From: an uncultured Bacteroidales bacterium
GTDB taxonomy: Bacteria > Bacteroidota > Bacteroidia > Bacteroidales > Paludibacteraceae
Length of the DNA: 13,385 bases
Assembly: GCA_946614295.1 (NCBI GenBank)
Contig: CAMOGT010000019.1
Location: forward strand, 1 to 13,385
Direction: 5' to 3'
Part shown: positions 7,535-13,385 of the stretch, one piece after another
Layout of the letters: every line of letters begins with the position of its first letter
Position numbering within the stretch: position 1 is the stretch's first letter
Made by a program: the position numbers and the translations under genes
The notes under the pieces: model-generated
The model's input: only the letters and a program-made list of their open reading frames with translations
Told to the model about the DNA's origin: nothing
The model's database searches: none

Positions 7535-8188
7535 TTAATGTTGCTTTTCGTTATTATACCAATTCTCGAGTTTCTCGTTGAATTCCCGTCGGGTGAGTGT
7601 CTGTGCCCATTGGCGCACATCGTCCGTATGGTCCTCGAAATGCAGTGTGACCGTTCTGCGCCATTTCCATTGCTTGGGTTTGAGTTTGGACCACCGGCTG
7701 CTCTCCAACCCGCGCATTCTACAAAGGATTACGCGCACGCCTGTGGGTAACTCACGGCAGACCTCATACGCCATGCGCCGGTTGCCGATGACCTCTTTGT
7801 CTATCGTCTTCACGTGCCCGGATGGGTAGAAACAGAGCTGTTTGCCGGCGGCGAGGCTGTTGATCGCAATGCGGCTCAACTGACTGGCTTCCGCCACACT
7901 CTCCTCGCGGCTCATGGCGCTCTTGTTGAGGTCCGGCACTTCGATTGCGTCGCCCAGTCTAAGCACCCGTCCGTAGAGCCAGTGGCGCATGAAGAGTTCA
8001 TCGACCATCGGACTGATCGGCAGCCACCACTCTTCGCTGAAAAGGATCAGCGGATCCATGTATGCAGTATGGTTCGGCAGAACGAGGTGGGTGCTCTTGT
8101 CGCGCAGCAACTCCTCGCCCGTCACACGGACATCATAATGCCAGTGCAGGAAGAATTTGATTATTTTGCCTAATGTGTATCGAGTCAT
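7535..8188 (-). CDS. PlsC-like lysophospholipid/glycerolipid acyltransferase
   Basis: A 217-residue protein with the acyltransferase H-x4-D motif at residues 39-45 (NHTAYMD; H40, D45), which provides the catalytic base. The second key block, usually FPEG-T/R, reads FYPSGHVK at 120-127: the glutamate is replaced by serine, and an E-x-I-G-N-R-R-M-A-Y block follows at about 132-141. I recall YPSG as a recurring variant in a sub-group of PlsC-like proteins, so this may be a subfamily trait and not a defect. No N-terminal signal peptide or clear membrane span; it probably works at the cytoplasmic face of the inner membrane. The HAD gene lies 15 bp upstream and the TolC gene 59 bp downstream, with no promoter seen between, suggesting co-transcription with the exporter. 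Acceptor lipid unknown. Confidence 0.8.
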   Translation of the reverse strand: MTRYTLGKIIKFFLHWHYDVRVTGEELLRDKSTHLVLPNHTAYMDPLILFSEEWWLPISPMVDELFMRHWLYGRVLRLGDAIEVPDLNKSAMSREESVAEASQLSRIAINSLAAGKQLCFYPSGHVKTIDKEVIGNRRMAYEVCRELPTGVRVILCRMRGLESSRWSKLKPKQWKWRRTVTLHFEDHTDDVRQWAQTLTRREFNEKLENWYNNEKQH

Positions 8189-8216
8189 AATAATTACGAA
8201 TTATCAAATTATCAAA
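8189..8216. repeat. AT-rich microrepeat at the HAD-acyltransferase junction
   Basis: Plus-strand units tacgaattatc, aaattatcaaatc are near-tandem copies of AATTATCAA. The stretch supplies the last codons and stop of the HAD gene and the short spacer before the acyltransferase ATG. Confidence 0.5.
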
Positions 8217-8875
8217 TCCTTGATAGTATCAAGGAGCGAAGCACCGCCTCGTCGGTCGAAGAAGATGGCGTCCATTCCGGCAGCCTGTGCACCGAGGATG
8301 TCGGTGGTCATCGAATCGCCGATCATAACAACTTCGCTCGGCTGCAATCCGGCACGACGCAGCGCTTCCTCAAAGAAACGGATGTCGGGTTTGTCATAAC
8401 CGATGTCCATGGATATAAACGTGTCCTCGAAATATTCCAAGATCCCTGCGTGCTCCAACCGCGAGCGCTGCAGATGACCGAAACTGTTGCTGGCAGCAAA
8501 GAGCCTGTACCCTTTCTCGCGGAGTTGCTCTAACATCTCTTTGGCGCCGGGCACAAGCGCGTGAGTCGTTCCCCACGCCGCGCGGAAAGCGTGTTTGAAC
8601 TGCTCCGTCATCTCCTCTTTCGTCAGCGGCTCATTGTGCATTGTAAATTGTGAATTGTAAATGGTCTCTATGAACTCCGCCGGATAGAGATCCATGACTT
8701 CCGCAATCGTGTATTTGCCGTGCTTGGCTTCGGAGAAAAGCCGTCCGGCTATGTCGAAGAAGAGCTGGAAATACTCCGGGTGTCCGGGCATAGCCGCGTC
8801 AAACGCCTCCCGACAACAAGGAACGTAGTCGAGCAGCGTGTCATCCACATCTATGAAAACGGCTTTATAATTCAC
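8204..8875 (-). CDS. HAD-superfamily phosphatase, YjjG-like (nucleotidase family)
   Basis: A 223-residue cytosolic phosphohydrolase with all four HAD motifs: DVDDT at residues 9-13 (nucleophile D9, acid D11), S129 in LFAASNS, K162 in GYDKPD, and GDSMTTD at 186-192. An alpha-helical C1 cap fills about residues 17-100. The length and the EAL-RRAGLQPSEVVMIGDS end are like YjjG-type pyrimidine nucleotidases, but the exact substrate is not known. The start is a GTG at 8875: an in-frame TGA lies three codons upstream and no ATG fits before the nucleophile. The GTG sits in a microrepeat, and another microrepeat is inserted in the cap at residues 72-82 (NSQFTMHNE). Probably the first gene of the run leading to the exporter; no clear consensus promoter precedes it. 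Confidence 0.85.
   Translation of the reverse strand: MNYKAVFIDVDDTLLDYVPCCREAFDAAMPGHPEYFQLFFDIAGRLFSEAKHGKYTIAEVMDLYPAEFIETIYNSQFTMHNEPLTKEEMTEQFKHAFRAAWGTTHALVPGAKEMLEQLREKGYRLFAASNSFGHLQRSRLEHAGILEYFEDTFISMDIGYDKPDIRFFEEALRRAGLQPSEVVMIGDSMTTDILGAQAAGMDAIFFDRRGGASLLDTIKDLII
8632..8662. repeat. Intragenic microrepeat inserted in the HAD cap domain
   Basis: The plus strand shows near-tandem attgtgc / attgtaa / attgtga / attgtaa units, with no G or C clusters, unlike the GC-balanced flanks. It codes HAD residues 72-82 in frame. The unit is also seen near the HAD start codon (ttcacaattc, 8871-8880). Confidence 0.6.
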
Positions 8876-8912
8876 AATTCTTCAAATTTTCAAATTTTCA
8901 AATCTTCAAATT
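8871..8912. repeat. AT-rich microrepeat between the tRNA-Pro terminator and the HAD gene
   Basis: Near-tandem copies of TTCAAATT and TTCAAATC (plus strand), preceded by ttcacaattc that includes the HAD GTG start codon. It fills the whole leader of the HAD gene. A TAATTTG with a one-base-short core is present on the minus strand but does not make a good -7 box. Confidence 0.65.
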
Positions 8913-8943
8913 AAAATGGAGCCACTTACCGTGACTCCATTTT
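8913..8943 (-). terminator. Rho-independent-type terminator after tRNA-Pro
   Basis: A hairpin with 13-bp arms (8913-8925 and 8931-8943) and a 5-base loop. Read on the minus strand the arms are AAAATGGAGTCAC and GTGGCTCCATTTT, so the one non-identical position is a G-U pair in minus-strand RNA but a C-A mismatch in plus-strand RNA. It begins two bases after the tRNA discriminator base and ends in TTTT, so it most likely terminates the tRNA transcript. Confidence 0.8.
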
Positions 8944-8944
8944 G

Positions 8945-9019
8945 TCGGGTAGGCGAGATTCGAACTCACGACCTCCTGCTCCCAAAGCAGGCATTCTAAC
9001 CGGGCTGAACTACTACCCG
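8945..9019 (-). tRNA. trnP: tRNA-Pro (anticodon UGG)
   Basis: A 75-nt tRNA. Acceptor strands CGGGTAG and CTACCCG pair fully, with discriminator A at 8945. The D arm contains AGCCCGGTTAGAA; the anticodon stem CCTGC/GCAGG encloses the loop TTTGGGA with anticodon TGG; the T arm is GTGAG-TTCGAAT-CTCGC with one G-U pair. The 3' CCA is not encoded (CAAA follows), so it must be added after transcription. A promoter at 9093-9124 and a terminator at 8913-8943 make this a stand-alone unit. The UGG anticodon would read CCA, CCG and perhaps other proline codons. Confidence 0.97.
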
Positions 9020-9043
9020 CAGTGAAATCGCTGCGGGTAGTAG
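9010..9043. repeat. Perfect 13-bp inverted repeat joining the tRNA leader and the tRNA 5' end
   Basis: Arms 9010-9022 (ctactacccgcag) and 9031-9043 (ctgcgggtagtag) are exact complements around an 8-base loop. In the minus-strand transcript the second arm comprises three leader bases and tRNA nucleotides 1-10, so the leader can pair with the whole 5' acceptor strand and compete with cloverleaf folding. Confidence 0.85.
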
Positions 9044-9092
9044 ATTGTTCGAGCAAAGCGAGACAAAGACTACTCCGTCACGAAATCGGGTA

Positions 9093-9124
9093 CAAAGGTA
9101 CTGCTTTTTTTTGACATATGCAAA
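9093..9124 (-). promoter_or_regulatory. Promoter for tRNA-Pro
   Basis: Minus strand: TTTG (9124-9121), 20-base spacer, TACCTTTG (9100-9093). The start point should be near 9088, giving a pre-tRNA leader of about 70 nt. The stretch from TTTATTTG through TACCTTTG matches the ubiE promoter at 33 of 36 bases. The -33 box lies 18 bases past the RNase gene stop codon. Confidence 0.88.
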
Positions 9125-9137
9125 TAAAATTGCATAT
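9116..9137. repeat. 8-bp inverted repeat over the tRNA-Pro -33 box
   Basis: atatgcaa (9116-9123) and ttgcatat (9130-9137) are perfect complements with 6 bases between. On the plus strand a T run follows, but no plus-strand gene ends here. It could be an operator, or chance in AT-rich DNA. Confidence 0.4.
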
Positions 9138-9141
9138 TTTT

Positions 9142-10611
9142 TTATAATTCTACCACTTCACCTTTCTCCGGAATGGATATATTTTGGAAACCGGCATCGT
9201 GCAAATGTCCCTTATACGTTTCTGCTGCTTGTGTTTCCCCATGTACCACGAAGACACGCCGCACGTCCTTAACTTGCAGGCTTCGCGTGATATATTCTAT
9301 CATTTCCTGATAATCGCCATGACCGGAGAAACCTTCGATTTTGGTGATCTGGGCTTTGATTTTGCGGTCGAGGCCGAAGATGGAAATCCATTGCAAACCG
9401 GGTTGCTGGATTCGTGCGCCGAGGGTCGTTGGCTCACAGTAACCGACTATCAGAATCGTGCAACGCGGATCGGAAATATGATTCGCCACGTGGTGTTTGA
9501 TACGCCCCGCCTCCAGCATGCCCGAGGCGGAAATAATGATGCACGGCTCGTCTTTATGGTTAAGCGCCTTGGATTCGCGGATGTCGGTGATATACCGGAG
9601 TGTATTGAAGCCAAAAGGATCGGCATCAAAGCGCAAGGTATCGCGCACCTCCTCTGACAGTTCATCCGGATAGAGACGGAAGATCTGAGTGGCGTTGGTA
9701 CTCATCGGCGAGTCCACATATACGGGTATATGCGGTAGCCGTCCGTCGTTGTAGAGTTGGTTCAGCACATAGACAATCTCCTGGGTTCTGCCGACAGAGA
9801 AAGCCGGAATAAGGAGTTGTCCCTTGCGATAAACGCAGGTATCTTCTACTACCCCGAGGAGTTTTTCCTCCGTCACCAGTTCTTCGTCGTGCAACCTGTC
9901 TCCGTATGTCGATTCGCAAATCAGGTAGTCACATTGCGGGAAGAGTTGCGGCGGAGGCAGAATATGACAGTGTTTACGACCTATATCGCCGGTGTAGCAA
10001 AGACGTTTCCAACGTTTGCCTCTTTCCTTCGTACATTGTACATCGTCCCTTCGTACATCTTCTTCATATATCTCCAGCGAACAGATAGCACCGCCCAACA
10101 TGTGGCCGGAGTTGGTGAAGGTCAGCAATACATCGTCGAAAAGCCGGAACCGGCGGTCGTAACCGTATGTCACGAAATGCCGCATCGCTCCATCGACATC
10201 GTGCTGGTTGTAAAGCGGCTCGATCTTATAGGTTTTGCCCTTCTCCTTATGCGGGTGCTGGCGGTCGATTTTCTTATTGTAGGTACGCACATCCTGCTCC
10301 TGGATAAACGCCGTGTCGGTCAGCATGAGGGTACATAAATCGCGCGTAGCCGGAGTGCAATAGATGTCGCCACGGAAACCCATTTTATAGATATACGGGA
10401 TCAGTCCGGAATGGTCTATATGCGCATGGGAGAGTACGACGCAGTCCAATTTCTTGGGATCAAAACCGAGGTCTCTGTTAGCGGCATCGGTCTCCATGCC
10501 CTTACCTTGGTACATTCCGCAATCGAGAAGAATAGTGTGACCCGAATCGGTCGTAATCAGATGTTTGCTACCCGTCACCTCTTGGGTGGCGCCTAAGAAT
10601 TGGATTTTCAT
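9142..10611 (-). CDS. Beta-CASP metallo-beta-lactamase-fold RNA hydrolase
   Basis: A 489-residue predicted zinc-dependent ribonuclease of the beta-CASP family (related to archaeal/bacterial CPSF73-like proteins). The metal site is visible: H62, H64, D66, H67 in SHAHIDHSG, H170 in NSGHMLGG, D209 in YTGDIG and H457 in VVHGE. Beta-CASP motifs follow: CESTYGDR (E233), ISASGMLEAGRIKHH (H373 or H374), and the RMMBL-type FSGHGDY near residues 428-434. I chose the ATG at 10611 (MKIQFLGATQEVTGS), which begins the fold; an upstream ATG at 10707 would run through both promoters. A microrepeat adds about 12 residues (185-196) in a loop before YTGDIG. It has its own promoter, divergent from the SDR gene. 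Confidence 0.92.
   Translation of the reverse strand: MKIQFLGATQEVTGSKHLITTDSGHTILLDCGMYQGKGMETDAANRDLGFDPKKLDCVVLSHAHIDHSGLIPYIYKMGFRGDIYCTPATRDLCTLMLTDTAFIQEQDVRTYNKKIDRQHPHKEKGKTYKIEPLYNQHDVDGAMRHFVTYGYDRRFRLFDDVLLTFTNSGHMLGGAICSLEIYEEDVRRDDVQCTKERGKRWKRLCYTGDIGRKHCHILPPPQLFPQCDYLICESTYGDRLHDEELVTEEKLLGVVEDTCVYRKGQLLIPAFSVGRTQEIVYVLNQLYNDGRLPHIPVYVDSPMSTNATQIFRLYPDELSEEVRDTLRFDADPFGFNTLRYITDIRESKALNHKDEPCIIISASGMLEAGRIKHHVANHISDPRCTILIVGYCEPTTLGARIQQPGLQWISIFGLDRKIKAQITKIEGFSGHGDYQEMIEYITRSLQVKDVRRVFVVHGETQAAETYKGHLHDAGFQNISIPEKGEVVEL
10026..10058. repeat. Intragenic TGTAC-type microrepeat in the RNase gene
   Basis: The 11-mer ccttcgtacat occurs at 10026-10036 and again at 10048-10058, with tgtacatcgt between. 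Translated from the minus strand it gives DVRRDDVQCTKE at residues 185-196, placed in a loop just ahead of the conserved YTGDIG strand. Confidence 0.65.
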
Positions 10612-10632
10612 GGTTTGAACGATTTTATGGCA

Positions 10633-10664
10633 CAAAATTACTACTTTTTTTGCATATATACAAA
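10633..10664 (-). promoter_or_regulatory. Promoter for the beta-CASP RNase gene
   Basis: Minus strand: TTTG (10664-10661), 20-base spacer, TAATTTTG (10640-10633). The box ends 21 bases before the ATG at 10611. Its spacer contains the -33 box of the oppositely directed SDR promoter. Confidence 0.78.
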
Positions 10665-10680
10665 TTTTTTTGTATCTTTG
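10649..10680 (+). promoter_or_regulatory. Promoter for the SDR gene (and probably the S9 peptidase)
   Basis: TTTG (10649-10652), 20-base spacer, TATCTTTG (10673-10680), a near-perfect Bacteroidota match. The leader would be about 35 nt to the ATG at 10723. The minus-strand -33 box (10661-10664) lies within its spacer. Confidence 0.88.
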
Positions 10681-10722
10681 CGCGAATTTTTGACAATACA
10701 TTAACAAATTTGTACTATAAAT

Positions 10723-11496
10723 ATGAAAGATTTATTTGATTTAAGCGGCCGTGTAGCACTGGTTACCGGTTGCTCGGGAGGATTAGGCGTCCAGATGGCG
10801 AAAGCTCTGGCTGCCAAAGGTAGTAAACTCGTCATCATCGCACGCCGTTACGAGAAACTGGTGGAGGTGAAAAACGAGATCGAGAAAACATTCGGCGTAG
10901 AGGTACTGCCGCTCCAATGCGACATCACCAGCACCGAAGCGGTGGAGAAAATGGTAGATGAAGCTATCAAGCATTTCGGACGCATCGACATCGTGGTGAA
11001 CAACGCCGGTACGGGTGCCGTAGCTCCCGCAGAGGATATCACCGACGCCCAGTTTGAGAACGAAATGCAGATCGACCTCTTCGGTTCGTTCCGCGTAGCA
11101 CGCGCCGTAGCCAAAAAGACCATGATCCCGAATAACTACGGACGCATCATCAATATAGCATCCATGTACGGACTGGTGGGCAATAAGATTGCGCCCGCTT
11201 CGCCTTACCACGCAGCCAAAGGCGGCGTAGTGAACATGACCCGTGCGCTCGCTGCCGAATGGGGCAAGTACGGTATCACCGTCAATGCCATCTGCCCGGG
11301 TTATTTCATCACTCCGCTGACCAAAGAGACACTCGAGTCCGACTATTTCGCCAACTATGCCAAGACCGTCATCCCGATGGAGCGCTACGGCCATGAGGGC
11401 GAGCTGGACAGCGCCGTTTGTTTCCTCGCCGCAGACGCTTCGCGGTACGTCACCGGTGTTGCACTGCCTGTGGACGGCGGATACACGTGTGTGTAA
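10723..11496 (+). CDS. Short-chain dehydrogenase/reductase, gluconate 5-dehydrogenase-like
   Basis: A 257-residue classical SDR oxidoreductase with the Rossmann nucleotide loop TGCSGGLG (15-22), D67 in CDIT, NNAG (93-96), catalytic S147, Y162 and K166 (IASMYG; YHAAK), then NAICPGYFITPLT and the C-terminal ALPVDGGYTCV. The A-R-R after the second strand (40-42) would favour NADP(H). The usual tetrad asparagine appears as D118 (QIDLFG), a change I recall as common in gluconate 5-dehydrogenase-like members. It could act on a sugar acid (5-keto-gluconate type) or another keto/hydroxy substrate; 3-oxoacyl-ACP reductase is less likely given these details. It has its own promoter and a 36-bp gap to the downstream S9 peptidase, likely co-transcribed. 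Confidence 0.88.
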   Translation: MKDLFDLSGRVALVTGCSGGLGVQMAKALAAKGSKLVIIARRYEKLVEVKNEIEKTFGVEVLPLQCDITSTEAVEKMVDEAIKHFGRIDIVVNNAGTGAVAPAEDITDAQFENEMQIDLFGSFRVARAVAKKTMIPNNYGRIINIASMYGLVGNKIAPASPYHAAKGGVVNMTRALAAEWGKYGITVNAICPGYFITPLTKETLESDYFANYAKTVIPMERYGHEGELDSAVCFLAADASRYVTGVALPVDGGYTCV

Positions 11497-11532
11497 AGAT
11501 TTGAAGATCTGAGATTTGAAATTTGACATTTA
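11497..11532. repeat. AT-rich microrepeat between the SDR and S9 peptidase genes
   Basis: Units agatttga, agatctga, agatttga and aatttga run in near-tandem from the SDR stop to just before the ATG at 11533. It leaves the spacer without any promoter element. Confidence 0.55.
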
Positions 11533-13385
11533 ATGAAAAACTGGAAGATATTTATTATGGCAGCCGTGACAATCCTTGGCGCGAGTTGCGCAAAAGAGAG
11601 TACAGACACCTCCAAGGCTCCGATCACCAAGCCCGAAATCACGATTGAGGGCGGACGGCTGACACCGGAGGGCCTCTGGGCAATGGGACGTATCGGTAGC
11701 GTCAAGAGCGACATTGAGACAGGTCTGCTCGCTTACACCGTGAGTTACTATTCCGTGGAGGAGAACCGCTCTACGACTTGGATTCGCATCTGTAACCCCT
11801 TCGAGAACATGGCGGTAGTAGATGAGTTCGTGGGCTCCGAGCCGGCATGGTTCGGCAACAGCGGTGCGCTCGCCTACCTCAAGGGCGGCAAACTCTTTAT
11901 CCGTCGCGACAAAGAGGACGTGGAGGTTATGCCGGTAAATGACCCATACGGCGAAGCAGATCGTATGAACGAAGTGAATAAAGAAATGGTAAATGATATT
12001 GAGGGTTTCCTACTCTCCCCAATGCGGGACAAAGTGATCCTGATCAAACAGGTGAAGACCGTTCCTACCACTGCTGACAAATACCCCGACCTGCCGTTGG
12101 CAACCGGTCACATGCACGAGGATCTGATGTACAAGCACTGGGACGAATGGACCGAGACCACTCCGCAACCCTTTGTGTGCGATCTGCAGACCGAGTATTA
12201 CGGTGAGGGGGAACGCATGAAATCCGCCAAGATTGGCGGATGTGTAAATATCCTCGAAGGCACCGCTTATGAGTCTCCGATGAAGCCTTTTGGTGGTGTG
12301 GAACAACTGGCATGGAATCCCAACAACGAGGAGATCGCTTACACCTGCCGCAAGAAAACCGGTTTGGAGTATGCCCTCTCCACCAACAGCGACATATATA
12401 TTTATAATGTTCGCACGCGTACGCACAAGAACATCACCGAGGGCAACGGCGGTTATGACACCAACCCCTCTTATTCGCCTTCCGGCGAGTGGATCGCTTG
12501 GCAGTCCATGGCACGCGACGGTTACGAGAGCGACGAGAACCGCTTAATGGTCATGAACACCAATACCGGCGAGAAGCGTTTCCTGAGCAAGTCGATGGAT
12601 ACCAACGTAGATGAATACCAATGGTTGGACGACACCACGCTGGTCTTCACGGCTTGCAAACAAGCTACCGTTCAACTCTACCGCGTCACCCTCGACGGCT
12701 GTACAACCAAACTGACGGACGGTCAGTGGGATTTGGGGCTTGGCGATGTAACCGACTATCAGGCTTATCTGCTCGGTCACTCCATGCGTCAGGCGAACGA
12801 GATCTACCATCTGGACATCCGTGAGTGGCTGCGCAAAGACCATGAGCAGATGGCGCACACGGAGATCTATTACGACCAGCCGTTTGACACCTATAACCAA
12901 CTCCTCGACCAACTGACCCACGAGAATGACAATATCTACTCTCAGATCGAGCGTTCTACCGTCGTGCCGCGTTGGCAGAAGACGACGGACGGCAAAGACA
13001 TGCTGACTTGGATCATCTATCCGCCGCATTTCGATCCCGCGAAGAAATACCCCACTATCCTCTATTGTGAGGGCGGTCCGCAGAGTCCGGTTTCCCAGTT
13101 CTGGTCCTTCCGCTGGAACTTTATGATGATGTCCGCCGGCGATTATATCATCGTGGCGCCGAACCGCCGCGGTCTGCCGGGCTTCGGCAAGGAGTGGAAC
13201 GAAGAGATCTCCGGCGACTACGGAGGTCAGTGCATGAAGGATTACTTCACCGCTATAGACGAGTTCTGTACCGAGCCGTATGTGGACAAAGACCATCTGG
13301 GTTGCGTCGGTGCTTCCTTCGGCGGTTTCAGCGTCTATTGGATTGCAGGTCACCACGACGGACGCTTCAAAGCCTTCATCGCCCA
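11533..13385 (+). CDS. S9-family serine peptidase (prolyl oligopeptidase/DPP type), 3' end beyond window
   Basis: An open reading frame of 617 codons running off the window. It starts MKNWKIFIMAAVTILGASC: a hydrophobic signal followed by C19 in GASC then AKES, so it may be a lipoprotein (the residue at -3 is Gly, so the lipobox is loose). Residues about 35-400 would be the beta-propeller, with strand repeats such as SPSGEWIAWQSMARDG and DSMDT/EYQWLDDTTLVFTA. The alpha/beta-hydrolase domain begins about residue 480 (YPPHFDPAKKYPTILYCEGG) and contains VAPNRRGLPGFGKEWN and the nucleophile elbow GASFGGF with S595 (13315-13317). The catalytic Asp and His should lie about 80 residues on, outside the window. 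Likely role: release of dipeptides from oligopeptides in the periplasm or on the surface. Confidence 0.9.
   Translation, partial: MKNWKIFIMAAVTILGASCAKESTDTSKAPITKPEITIEGGRLTPEGLWAMGRIGSVKSDIETGLLAYTVSYYSVEENRSTTWIRICNPFENMAVVDEFVGSEPAWFGNSGALAYLKGGKLFIRRDKEDVEVMPVNDPYGEADRMNEVNKEMVNDIEGFLLSPMRDKVILIKQVKTVPTTADKYPDLPLATGHMHEDLMYKHWDEWTETTPQPFVCDLQTEYYGEGERMKSAKIGGCVNILEGTAYESPMKPFGGVEQLAWNPNNEEIAYTCRKKTGLEYALSTNSDIYIYNVRTRTHKNITEGNGGYDTNPSYSPSGEWIAWQSMARDGYESDENRLMVMNTNTGEKRFLSKSMDTNVDEYQWLDDTTLVFTACKQATVQLYRVTLDGCTTKLTDGQWDLGLGDVTDYQAYLLGHSMRQANEIYHLDIREWLRKDHEQMAHTEIYYDQPFDTYNQLLDQLTHENDNIYSQIERSTVVPRWQKTTDGKDMLTWIIYPPHFDPAKKYPTILYCEGGPQSPVSQFWSFRWNFMMMSAGDYIIVAPNRRGLPGFGKEWNEEISGDYGGQCMKDYFTAIDEFCTEPYVDKDHLGCVGASFGGFSVYWIAGHHDGRFKAFIA

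Noticed and set aside
8632..8912. CRISPR array
   Set aside because: Units are 7-10 bases, touching and imperfect, with no spacers of regular length and no cas genes.
8876..8945. Promoter directly upstream of the HAD gene
   Set aside because: Only TAATTTG with one base too few between TA and TTTG was found, in repeat DNA; not convincing.
8945..9137. Possible integration (att) site or phage remnant at the tRNA
   Set aside because: No integrase, no direct repeat of the tRNA 3' end and no foreign genes on either side; the repeat found is inverted and involves the 5' end.
9757..10338. Plus-strand open frame (193 codons) within the RNase gene
   Set aside because: Antisense to the zinc-binding core of the RNase; no own start signals.
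10783..11529. Long minus-strand open frame (about 248 codons) across the SDR gene
   Set aside because: It is the mirror of a clearly conserved SDR gene, has no promoter or family motif, and its composition follows from the codon use of the real gene.
12544..13356. Long minus-strand open frame (270 codons) across the S9 peptidase
   Set aside because: Antisense to a conserved peptidase with the GASFGGF elbow; no recognisable domain.

Overview
The window looks like the chromosome of a member of the Bacteroidota, probably order Bacteroidales. Five promoters match the Bacteroidota housekeeping pattern (TTTG, 20 bases, TAnnTTTG), start codons lack clear Shine-Dalgarno sequences, and the gene families (Dabb protein, menaquinone-type UbiE/MenG, HlyD plus paired ABC-2 permeases, S9 peptidase) are usual for that group. 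I do not try to name a genus. No insertion sequence, CRISPR array or phage gene was seen, and no stretch over about 125 bases lacks a feature.

Layout. 1-986 (+): one promoter and a secreted beta-barrel-type outer membrane protein. 990-2700 (-): a tight operon of ubiE/menG, a Dabb-domain protein and an exported protein of unknown function, meeting the first gene tail to tail with 3 bp between stop codons. 2712-8875 (-): a long run of closely spaced genes, in transcription order a HAD phosphatase, a PlsC-like acyltransferase, a TolC-type outer membrane channel, a HlyD-type adaptor and two ABC-2 permeases. This is a tripartite exporter with no ATPase gene in the window. 8913-9124 (-): a self-contained tRNA-Pro(UGG) unit with promoter, structured leader and terminator. 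9142-10611 (-): a beta-CASP metallo-beta-lactamase-fold ribonuclease. 10633-10680: two divergent promoters whose core elements interleave. 10723 to the end (+): an SDR oxidoreductase and the first 617 codons of an S9 serine peptidase that runs off the window.

The most noteworthy signals cut across genes. (1) Short AT-rich or TGTAC-rich microrepeats occur at gene junctions and also inside three reading frames: the HAD cap, the TolC signal peptide and an RNase loop. (2) All five promoters have an exact 20-bp spacer; two of them share 33 of 36 bases and a third is close. (3) The tRNA-Pro leader carries a perfect 13-bp complement of the tRNA 5' end plus three leader bases, which would compete with the acceptor stem. 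(4) The exporter lacks its own ATPase. (5) The ubiE mRNA appears nearly leaderless.
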